From: Candidatus Omnitrophota bacterium | GTDB lineage: Bacteria; Omnitrophota; Gorgyraeia; Zapsychrales; JANLHA01 | DNA: 9,007 bases | NCBI GenBank assembly: GCA_023247815.1 | Contig: JAHFFS010000043.1 | Location: forward strand, 1 to 9,007 | Direction: 5' to 3' | Shown here: piece by piece, positions 1 through 6,293 of the stretch | How the letters are laid out: every line of letters starts with the position of its first letter | Numbering within the stretch: the stretch's first letter is position 1 | Notes under the pieces: generated by a model | The model's database searches: none | Told to the model about the DNA's origin: nothing | What the model saw: only the letters and a program-made list of their open reading frames with translations | Translations under genes and position numbers: made by a program

Positions 1-5
1 TTCAT
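1..5 (-). CDS. Start of a divergent gene that runs off the left edge
   Basis: Only the start codon (ATG, read on the minus strand at 5-3) and the next two bases are inside the window, so the product cannot be named. It is called because a strong Shine-Dalgarno sequence (GGAGGA, minus strand 14-9) sits 3-4 bases before the ATG and a perfect TATAAT lies about 35 bases further upstream. The gene would be transcribed divergently from recN. What is seen is the start signal; that a real gene follows is inference and needs the flanking sequence. Confidence 0.45.
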
Positions 6-8
6 GGC

Positions 9-14
9 TCCTCC
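9..14 (-). promoter_or_regulatory. Ribosome binding site of the divergent left-edge gene
   Basis: The minus strand reads GGAGGA followed by GCC and ATG. The spacing is short but within the functional range. It is the main reason for proposing a gene start at position 5. Confidence 0.45.
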
Positions 15-38
15 GGCTAGACATATATCAATTTTAGT

Positions 39-67
39 ATTATAGGCTGACCTTTTTATTAAAATAA
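39..67 (-). promoter_or_regulatory. Candidate sigma70-type promoter for the divergent left-edge gene
   Basis: The minus strand carries an exact TATAAT at 44-39. A 17-base spacer puts the -35 hexamer at 67-62, which reads TTATTT and is a poor match to TTGACA. The region upstream is very AT-rich and could compensate as an UP-like element. The predicted transcript would start about 25-30 bases before the proposed ATG at position 5. The -10 match is clear; the -35 is weak, so this stays a candidate. Confidence 0.4.
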
Positions 68-114
68 ATTCTATTTCAACTTTTTATGCTCAACTCTGGC
101 CTTGAGACAAATCC

Positions 115-143
115 TTCCCATTTTTGGCAATCTTTGCTAGAAT
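115..143 (+). promoter_or_regulatory. Candidate sigma70-type promoter for recN
   Basis: TTCCCA at 115-120 (4 of 6 to the -35 consensus), a 17-base spacer, and TAGAAT at 138-143 (5 of 6 to the -10 consensus). It would start a transcript near 150, about 20 bases before the recN ATG. I see no SOS box (CTG-N10-CAG type) in this spacer, although recN is damage-inducible in E. coli; other phyla use different LexA boxes, so this does not exclude damage control. Confidence 0.4.
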
Positions 144-169
144 CCAATCATTCAAATTTCTAAAGACCC

Positions 170-1843
170 ATGCTCTCGCAAATCACAATTCAAAATTTTG
201 GCCTCATCGAACGAATCGTACTTGAACTTGATTCGTGCCTTAACATCCTAACTGGAGAAACTGGCGCCGGGAAGTCGATCATCATCGAAGGACTGCGTTT
301 TGCCCTGGGAGAGCGTGTCAAATCTTCACCTCTGCGTGATCAAGACCAGGCCTGCCTGGTCGAGGTGGTCTTTGATCTCAACGGGACCTCGCTCAAAAAC
401 CACGAACTTCTCAAAGACCACTTACCAGATGGTGAAAACGTTCTCATTCTCCAACGTCAATATTTTTCCGATGGCCGTAACAAAATAAAGGTCAATGGTG
501 CAACCTTGACTCTCTCGCAACTGAAAATCCTTGGTGATCTGCTCGTTGATTTTCACGGCCCCAATGACCATCAACGACTCTTGATGACCAGCTCGCATAT
601 CGAAATGCTTGACCGCTTGACCCATTTTGACCGCGAGCTCGCGGCTTACCAAAAATCATTCCAACATTTTCTGGAATTGAAAAAAAAACAGTCCCACCTG
701 CAAGAATTATCACAATCCCGTGAACGCGATTTGGACATCCTCAAATTTCAAGTCAGAGAATTGGAACAGGTGCGACTGACGGATGATGAGCACACGTCAC
801 TTTTAGATCAACAGACAAAGATCGATCATGCTGAAAAACTCTTCGAGGAGATCAACGAACTCCAACAGATCCTTGATGGATCAGAGTTGAATCTTTCCGA
901 ATTGATTCAAAAAGCCTTTGCCCCTATCAAAACAATTGCCGGGATCGATGAGAAAACCGCTCACTGGCAAGACTATCTGCAAAACATCCAACAGAATGCC
1001 GAATCCCTGCTCGGAGAAATCCGCGATTATCAAGAGCAACTTTCCTTTCAGCCACAAGAGGCGCAAGCTGTCATCCAAAAAGTCGACCTCTATGACCTGC
1101 TCTTAAAAAAATATGGTCCAACGATTCCGCAGGCCCAAAATTTCTATACGCAAGCGAAGGAAAAACTTGGCCTGCTCGTTGATTTCGAACACAATGATCA
1201 AGAATTGCAAAACCAAATCGACAAAACCAAAGAAGAATTGCGCGCTCTGGCCCAAGCCTTGACCCAGTTGAGAAAAAAATCGGCGAAGGAACTCAAAAAA
1301 ACCGTCATTCAAGAACTTCACGATCTGGGTTTCGAACACATTGATTTTGAAATCAAATTCGAAGAAATCGATTTTAAAGACACCGGACATGACCAAGTTA
1401 TTTTTTACATCAGCCCCAACGCTGGAGAACCTTTAAAACCACTCTCGGAAATCGTATCTTCCGGAGAGGCGGCGCGACTGATGTTGGCCTTAAAAAAAGC
1501 CCTCACCAAGGTTGATCCTATTGCGGTCCTGGTCTTTGATGAAATCGACGCCCAGATTGGCGGCCGGCTTGGCACGATCACCGGGAAAAAACTGAAGAGC
1601 CTTGCCCAAGACCGCCAAATTGTGCTCATCACTCACCTGCCTCAGATCGCTTCCTTTGCCGACTGCCATTTCAAGGTTGAGAAATCCGTGATCAAAGGAC
1701 GCACAATAACATCCATCGTTTGTTTGAACAACAAAGAACGCGTCCAAGAATTGAGCCTTATGATGGGCAGCGCTCGTGACCAAGACCAACGCATTGCAAG
1801 AAACCACGCCGAAAGCATGCTTGAACAGGCGCAAAAGGCTTAA
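170..1843 (+). CDS. recN: DNA repair protein RecN (SMC-like ATPase)
   Basis: RecN is a cytosolic SMC-family ATPase that acts with RecA in double-strand break repair. The 557 residues match the usual length (about 550). In order: the N-terminal ATPase half with Walker A GETGAGKS at residues 29-36; a Q-loop-type segment HGPNDHQ at 129-135 (commonly HGQHEHQ); a long charged coiled-coil region at roughly 165-380 with the conserved KYGPT at 314-318; the ABC signature IVSSGEAARLMLALK at 428-442; Walker B VLVFDE ending at D457-E458; and the H-loop histidine H489 in LITHLPQIA. The signature has S-S-G-E where most RecN have S-G-G-E, yet all catalytic residues are present, so the protein should be active. 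The ATG at 170 is chosen because the RecN N-terminus (LSQITIQNFGLIE) begins there; the Shine-Dalgarno is weak. A phosphofructokinase gene follows 121 bases downstream on the same strand. Confidence 0.96.
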   Translation: MLSQITIQNFGLIERIVLELDSCLNILTGETGAGKSIIIEGLRFALGERVKSSPLRDQDQACLVEVVFDLNGTSLKNHELLKDHLPDGENVLILQRQYFSDGRNKIKVNGATLTLSQLKILGDLLVDFHGPNDHQRLLMTSSHIEMLDRLTHFDRELAAYQKSFQHFLELKKKQSHLQELSQSRERDLDILKFQVRELEQVRLTDDEHTSLLDQQTKIDHAEKLFEEINELQQILDGSELNLSELIQKAFAPIKTIAGIDEKTAHWQDYLQNIQQNAESLLGEIRDYQEQLSFQPQEAQAVIQKVDLYDLLLKKYGPTIPQAQNFYTQAKEKLGLLVDFEHNDQELQNQIDKTKEELRALAQALTQLRKKSAKELKKTVIQELHDLGFEHIDFEIKFEEIDFKDTGHDQVIFYISPNAGEPLKPLSEIVSSGEAARLMLALKKALTKVDPIAVLVFDEIDAQIGGRLGTITGKKLKSLAQDRQIVLITHLPQIASFADCHFKVEKSVIKGRTITSIVCLNNKERVQELSLMMGSARDQDQRIARNHAESMLEQAQKA

Positions 1844-1860
1844 TTTCTTAAATCTAGCGA

Positions 1861-1889
1861 TTGCGATGGAAAAAAGAATATGCTAATGT
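1861..1889 (+). promoter_or_regulatory. Candidate promoter for the phosphofructokinase gene
   Basis: TTGCGA at 1861-1866, a 17-base spacer and TAATGT at 1884-1889, preceded by TG at 1881-1882 as in an extended -10 element. The -10 hexamer itself is poor. A second reading in the same spacer is TTGTTT (1906-1911) with TTTACT (1929-1934) at 17 bases. A small 5-bp inverted repeat, AATGT/ACATT (1885-1889 and 1896-1900), overlaps the first option. Separate transcription from recN is plausible because the gap is 121 bases and AT-rich. Confidence 0.3.
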
Positions 1890-1950
1890 GTACTTACATT
1901 TACGTTTGTTTCTTGTTCAAAAAATAATTTTACTTATTCGCGTTCCAACT

Positions 1951-1957
1951 AAAGGAG
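1951..1957 (+). promoter_or_regulatory. Strong ribosome binding site of the phosphofructokinase gene
   Basis: AAAGGAG ends 7 bases before the ATG at 1965, ideal spacing. It fixes the start codon and is the strongest translation signal seen among the complete genes here. Confidence 0.8.
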
Positions 1958-1964
1958 TTGTCTG

Positions 1965-3170
1965 ATGAAAAAAATTGGACTGATCACCAGCGGCGGAGAC
2001 TGTGGTGGATTGAATGCGGTGATTAAAGGGGCCGCCCTCATGGCACTCAATCAAGGGCTCTCCTGCTTTATGATTTCCAACGGTTATGCGGGATTGTATA
2101 ATCTCACTGACTTTGAGAAACTGGTCGAGCTAACACCCCGACGGCTGGATCAAATTGACCTTAATCTCGCCGGGTCAGAGGCCGGACACTCCCGAGTCAA
2201 GATCAGTAAAATCGATGACAAAAATAAATACCAACGCATCAAAGAAGGCCTTAAGAAATTCAAAATCGACGGACTAGTGATCAGCGGCGGTGATGATACC
2301 GGCAGTGTGATCGTCGATCTGGCGAAAAATGGAATTCCCTGTGTGCACGCGCCCAAGACCATGGACCTGGATCTACAGACTTATTCCGTCGGTGGCGACT
2401 CCACGATCAGCCGTATCACCACGTTTGCCGAAGACCTGAAAACAACCGGAGTCACCCACAACCGGATCATTGTCTTGGAAGTGTTTGGTCGCTACGCCGG
2501 CCATACTGCTTTTCGCGGTGGAGTTGGGGCAGACGCGGACGCGGTTTTGATACCGGAAATTCCGGTTGATTTTGACATCCTCTATCAAAACGTGAAACAA
2601 AAATTCATAGCACGGGTTGAAAGCAGTGACACCTTCACCGGGACTTATCTGATCATTGTCGCCGAAGGCTTAAAAGACGCCAGTGGTTCCGAAATTTTTG
2701 ATGAATCCGTTGGGGTTGATGCCTTTGGACATAAGCGTTTGGCAGGAGCAGGCAAATTTGTTACACAGGAATTGACCAAGCGGTTTAAAAAAGACCCTGA
2801 CATCCTCAACTTCATGAAAAAGACAAAAATGTACGTCAAAGGCATTTACGAAATCCCGGAAGTGCGCGCGGTGACGCCTGGGCACTTGGTGCGCTGCGGC
2901 CACACTTCTCCTTATGATGCCAATTTCGGAAAAGAAGTCGGCGGGGCCGCGGTCCTGCTCCTACTCAAAGGGTTGAGCGGTGTGACTGTCGTTGGAGTTG
3001 ATGGGAACACGATTCAATACCTGCCGACCCAAGAAGCGATTAAACAACGTTTTGTCAATTCAAATTTGATTTCTTACCACGAGCAGCTAGGGATGTGCTT
3101 CGGCCGGAAACCTCAACCTGGTAAAACCTCATTCAAAGAAATCAAAGGATTGATTTCCCGGCATCTTTAA
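1965..3170 (+). CDS. pfkA: 6-phosphofructokinase, probably pyrophosphate-dependent
   Basis: A cytosolic phosphofructokinase of the PfkA fold, converting fructose 6-phosphate to fructose 1,6-bisphosphate in glycolysis; PPi-linked forms run reversibly. The 401 residues exceed E. coli PfkA (320) and fit the longer forms. Seen: the phosphate-binding loop TSGGDCGGLN at 8-17; SGGDD at 107-111, where ATP enzymes have GGDG; PKTMDLD at 130-136, where ATP enzymes have a glycine in place of K131. Asp at the first and Lys at the second are the family's markers for pyrophosphate use. Other substrate contacts are kept: catalytic base D134, R167, E234 in VAEG, R301, H307 and R310 in GHLVR. Oddities: the near-invariant TIDND is TMDLD, and the Met of MGR is Phe (F174). 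Whether ATP is also accepted cannot be read from sequence. The start is fixed by a strong AAAGGAG. No terminator is visible after the stop. Confidence 0.93.
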   Translation: MKKIGLITSGGDCGGLNAVIKGAALMALNQGLSCFMISNGYAGLYNLTDFEKLVELTPRRLDQIDLNLAGSEAGHSRVKISKIDDKNKYQRIKEGLKKFKIDGLVISGGDDTGSVIVDLAKNGIPCVHAPKTMDLDLQTYSVGGDSTISRITTFAEDLKTTGVTHNRIIVLEVFGRYAGHTAFRGGVGADADAVLIPEIPVDFDILYQNVKQKFIARVESSDTFTGTYLIIVAEGLKDASGSEIFDESVGVDAFGHKRLAGAGKFVTQELTKRFKKDPDILNFMKKTKMYVKGIYEIPEVRAVTPGHLVRCGHTSPYDANFGKEVGGAAVLLLLKGLSGVTVVGVDGNTIQYLPTQEAIKQRFVNSNLISYHEQLGMCFGRKPQPGKTSFKEIKGLISRHL

Positions 3171-3198
3171 GGCTGGAAAAACTTAATATTATCCAAAA

Positions 3199-4242
3199 TC
3201 ACACCAATAGTTGATTAAGCGCCTGCTCAAACTTCCTACAACTCACTTCAAGTTGGTGCTGATCAACTAGCTGCACACCATTAGATCTCAACCGAGCGAA
3301 AAGCAAGCGATCATTCAACACCCGATTCAAATCCTGTCCCAAGGATTTCCAATCTTCCACCTTGCTGACCAAGCCATTAAAATCATTCTTTGCTAATGCA
3401 AACGCTTCAGTCGTCACCATAACACAGCCGCAGGCCATGGCTTCCAATTGCATCAAACCAAATCCTTCATGACGGGAAGACGACAAATAGACATCAGCAC
3501 CGCTAAGAACAGAACGCAATTCAACGTCCTTTAAAAATCCCCAGCGGGTAATTTTTAAACCGGTCGTATTGATATTTCGTTTCGCGTCACCAATGAGCCA
3601 GAGTTCCCAGTCCATCACTCCCCTGATTCGCGCCAATTCCTCGATGGCTTTGATCCCAACATCAAAACCCTTTCGATAATCATCACGTGCGTAAAGCACA
3701 ATCGCATATGGGGTCGTCTTTTGAATTGAATGTTTTGATTTTTTCTCATGAAAAAATATTTTGGCATCGATACCGTTAGGAACAACCACAACTTTTCTAG
3801 ACGAATAAACAGCCAGCCGATCGGCAAGATATTGAGAAACACAAATCATCGGGGTCTTCATCAACGTCAAAGAAAATCGATAAAAGCCATGCGTAAGCGT
3901 CTTAAGAATGATTGAAGAATAATAACTACGGTCATCATCTTGGGCTAAATAAATCACTTTCCCTCTATTACGAAGGACGACAAAGACTGATAAAGCAACG
4001 ACATCAACCAGAACAACATCGGCAGAAAACTTTGTCAGCAGCGAAAATAGGATCGTCCCTAAGACTCCCTTGTAGGGAATTTTTTTGATTTGAATTCGCT
4101 GCTCAATTAAGAAATCGGTCTTGATTTCATTGGTCCAATAAACGACCTCATGCCCCTTTTGAATGAGGTCATGAAGATAATCCAGAATCAGACGGTCACC
4201 GCCGCGATTACGGATCGAATGACGAATAACAACAATTTTCAA
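3199..4242 (-). CDS. GT4-family glycosyltransferase (last gene of the operon)
   Basis: A 347-residue GT-B fold, retaining glycosyltransferase that would add a sugar from a nucleotide donor to a growing glycan on the inner membrane face. Seen: N-terminal Rossmann start MKIVVIRHSIRNRGGDRL; VSQYLADRL at 135-143; PNGID at 155-159; donor-side ARDDYRKGFDVGIKAIEEL at 185-203 with the usual basic residues R186 and K191; and the E-x7-E motif EGFGLMQLE (E259, E267), followed by AMACGCVMVTTE. The start codon is TTG at 4242-4240, supported because the typical GT4 N-terminus begins exactly there and AGAAAGG lies about 10 bases upstream. It follows the GT2 gene by 16 bases and ends 28 bases from the convergent phosphofructokinase stop. 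Sugar donor, acceptor and linkage cannot be predicted. Confidence 0.9.
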   Translation of the reverse strand: MKIVVIRHSIRNRGGDRLILDYLHDLIQKGHEVVYWTNEIKTDFLIEQRIQIKKIPYKGVLGTILFSLLTKFSADVVLVDVVALSVFVVLRNRGKVIYLAQDDDRSYYSSIILKTLTHGFYRFSLTLMKTPMICVSQYLADRLAVYSSRKVVVVPNGIDAKIFFHEKKSKHSIQKTTPYAIVLYARDDYRKGFDVGIKAIEELARIRGVMDWELWLIGDAKRNINTTGLKITRWGFLKDVELRSVLSGADVYLSSSRHEGFGLMQLEAMACGCVMVTTEAFALAKNDFNGLVSKVEDWKSLGQDLNRVLNDRLLFARLRSNGVQLVDQHQLEVSCRKFEQALNQLLV

Positions 4243-4258
4243 GGACAGAGCACCTTTC

Positions 4259-5017
4259 TCACTGAATTTTTAATCTTTGCGAGAAAACACTCCATGTTTT
4301 ATCCCAAACATAAAGAACGAAATCCAACAATGAGTTTTTACAAATGATTTCTAACTTCTCATGCAAATAGGCGATACCGACATTATGACTCACTCCTTGA
4401 TAATTAAAAAATGCGACATATCGATCAATATATTTCACAGGGATCGCTTGTCGGTAAGCTTTTAAAAACCAATCATAATCGGCAAAAATTCGATATTTTT
4501 GATCAAAAAGACCGGTTATTTTAAAAACCAATTTTCTGCAAAATATCCTTTGATGGCAAATCTGTATCAAAATAGCGTCTCTTTTATTGGTAAACATCGT
4601 TGTGCCGGAATTTTTAGCCGGCAAAACAAACCCTGTCGGCAAATTAACATAAAGAACCTTCCCTAAAAGTAACTCAATTTTTTCATCGGCGATAAATTCA
4701 GCGACAACATCTTCAATCACCCTATGATCATAAAATCGATCATCCGCATTAAGAAAATAGATGATATCCCCTGTGGCCAATCTTACGCCCTTATTCATCG
4801 CATCGTAAATGCCGCTATCTTTCTCGGAAACAATTTTACTAATCTTATCCTGATACCGAGAAATGACTTGCCCTGTCCCGTCCGTTGAGACCCCATCCAC
4901 AATGATATATTCAATATTTTGATAAGTCTGCGATAGGACCGATTGGATAGTCACCTCAATGGTATTTTGGGCGTTTAAGCAAACAGTGATGATAGAAACT
5001 TTCAGATTACCAACCAT
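4259..5017 (-). CDS. GT2-family glycosyltransferase (WcaA/WcaE-like)
   Basis: A 252-residue GT-A fold, inverting glycosyltransferase likely to transfer a sugar from a nucleotide donor during polysaccharide repeat-unit assembly. Seen: start of the donor fold LKVSIITVCLNAQNTI at 5-20; the SVLSQTYQNIEYIIVDG strand at 26-42; SEKDSGIYDAMNKG at 64-77, characteristic of this GT2 subgroup; the metal-binding D-x-D equivalent as NADD at 90-93; CHQ at 154-156; and DYDWFLKA at 180-187, which probably supplies the catalytic acid. No membrane segment is evident. ATG at 5017 gives the best start, though the Shine-Dalgarno is poor (GAGAG about 12 bases upstream) and translation may rely on coupling across the 19-base gap from the GT4 gene. 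The gene is distinctly AT-rich: hand counts of sampled 60-base lines gave 18, 18 and 26 G+C. Confidence 0.9.
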   Translation of the reverse strand: MVGNLKVSIITVCLNAQNTIEVTIQSVLSQTYQNIEYIIVDGVSTDGTGQVISRYQDKISKIVSEKDSGIYDAMNKGVRLATGDIIYFLNADDRFYDHRVIEDVVAEFIADEKIELLLGKVLYVNLPTGFVLPAKNSGTTMFTNKRDAILIQICHQRIFCRKLVFKITGLFDQKYRIFADYDWFLKAYRQAIPVKYIDRYVAFFNYQGVSHNVGIAYLHEKLEIICKNSLLDFVLYVWDKTWSVFSQRLKIQ

Positions 5018-5036
5018 TGGCCAAAGGTACTCTCAT

Positions 5037-6293
5037 TTATTTTTGCGGTTGTTTTGATAAAACTTGATTGTACAGCTTCATATAGCGCTGGGTTTGCAGT
5101 TCTAATGAAAAATGATCTTCGCATTTCTTTCTGGCTTGCTCGCGCAACTTTTCCTGACGTATTTTGTCCTCGAGGACCCAGGCAATACCCCGCGCGATAT
5201 CCTCGACCTCATAAGGTTTAGCTAAGTAACCATTGACCTGGTGATCGACCATATCGGGGACACCGCCGATTTCAAACGCGACGACCGGCGTACCGCACGA
5301 TAAAGATTCCATCACGGCATAGGGAAGATTTTCCTGCAAGGACAACAAAAGTGTAGCATCAACCGCGCCGTATAGCGAAGCAATCGAGGATTCAGATTTC
5401 AGGGTTCCCAAATAGTGGATAGGAAATCCAAAATCAGAATCACACTCCGATTTACGTGAACCCATAATGACAAATTCTAAATCCTTCATTTTTTGCTTCA
5501 CTAAATGCCCTAAGATTGGTTTTAAAAACTGCAGACCCTTGTTGGCATCTTTACTGAGGCCCATGGCTCCAAAAAGAACAAGCTTTTTATTCTGCGGCAG
5601 ATTCAATTTTGCACGTGTCGATGAAAGATCCATTGGTTGATACAATTTCGTATCAATCCCGTTTGGTATCACCGACACATCCAAATCTTTAAATAACGAA
5701 CTTGTTTGGGCAGATCTCGCGAGCCACCGGCTGGGAGCAACGATCTGAAGATTTAATTCTTTGAAAGCATTTTCCTTTCGCCTCCAAATCCTGTTCGATA
5801 AATCCGCTGGGTCATCACTTCCTAATTGAGGGCAACATCCACAAGCGCTTTGATACCGTTTGCAATCAAATGGCAAATGACATCCTCCGGTAAAGGCCCA
5901 AGAGTCATGTAGGGTCCAGACAATCGGTCTTTTGATTTTAGCAATCTGTTCAATGCTGATCGAACCATGGGCAATCCAGTGCAGATGAACGAGATCCGGA
6001 TTCAACCGCTCGATGAGTCCATTGATCCTCGTTGGAATGACTGCGGGGGAAAAAATGATTCCTTGTCGTCGAGGATAAAATAAGAGCGGCAGTTTATCCG
6101 CCAAAGAAAAAAACGTCGCCATCCCATTTGTCAAATACGGCCAAAGCGAAATGATGTCACGATCGATGGAAGAACGAAAATCAGTCAAATAGCGCGCGTC
6201 AACGTTCTGTCGTCGTAAACCCTGGTATAAACGCTGTGCTGCGCGGGCCGCCCCCCCTTTGCTCTCAATCGCGTTAACAATCAAAATTTTCAT
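5037..6293 (-). CDS. GT4-family glycosyltransferase with Cys-rich motif (WcaC-like)
   Basis: A GT-B fold retaining glycosyltransferase, 418 residues from the ATG chosen here. Seen: N-terminal GGAARAAQRLYQGL at 13-26; LVHLHWIAHG at 101-110; PIVWTLHDSWAFTGGCHL at 123-140, which with the following Cys cluster (C138, C144, C151, C153, C154, then PQLGS) is typical of colanic-acid WcaC-like enzymes; PNGID at 210-214; FGAMGLSKDANKG at 241-253; and the E-x7-E motif at E321 and E329, followed by SLSCGTPVVAFE. The frame is open to a TTG one codon further up (6296), but the ATG at 6293 overlaps the deacetylase stop by one base (TGATG), a classic coupled junction, so ATG is preferred. The Cys cluster may bind metal, but that is inference. 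Donor and acceptor are unknown. Confidence 0.92.
   Translation of the reverse strand: MKILIVNAIESKGGAARAAQRLYQGLRRQNVDARYLTDFRSSIDRDIISLWPYLTNGMATFFSLADKLPLLFYPRRQGIIFSPAVIPTRINGLIERLNPDLVHLHWIAHGSISIEQIAKIKRPIVWTLHDSWAFTGGCHLPFDCKRYQSACGCCPQLGSDDPADLSNRIWRRKENAFKELNLQIVAPSRWLARSAQTSSLFKDLDVSVIPNGIDTKLYQPMDLSSTRAKLNLPQNKKLVLFGAMGLSKDANKGLQFLKPILGHLVKQKMKDLEFVIMGSRKSECDSDFGFPIHYLGTLKSESSIASLYGAVDATLLLSLQENLPYAVMESLSCGTPVVAFEIGGVPDMVDHQVNGYLAKPYEVEDIARGIAWVLEDKIRQEKLREQARKKCEDHFSLELQTQRYMKLYNQVLSKQPQK

Noticed and set aside
1103..1396. 97-codon minus-strand open frame inside recN, rich in Phe and Leu
   Set aside because: The Phe/Leu richness is simply the antisense of the Lys/Glu-rich coiled coil of RecN, not a membrane protein.
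1490..1834. 114-codon minus-strand open frame inside recN
   Set aside because: It lies wholly opposite the highly conserved RecN C-terminal ATPase domain, shows no recognisable motif and has no ribosome binding site of note; it is a shadow of recN.
2552..2566. Near-perfect palindrome ACCGGAA-A-TTCCGGT
   Set aside because: It lies within the phosphofructokinase coding sequence, where the codons encode a repeated I-P-E-I-P-V stretch; no reason to see a regulatory site.
4150..4347. 65-codon plus-strand open frame across the junction of the two terminal glycosyltransferase genes
   Set aside because: It is antisense to both genes, has no family features and no good ribosome binding site.
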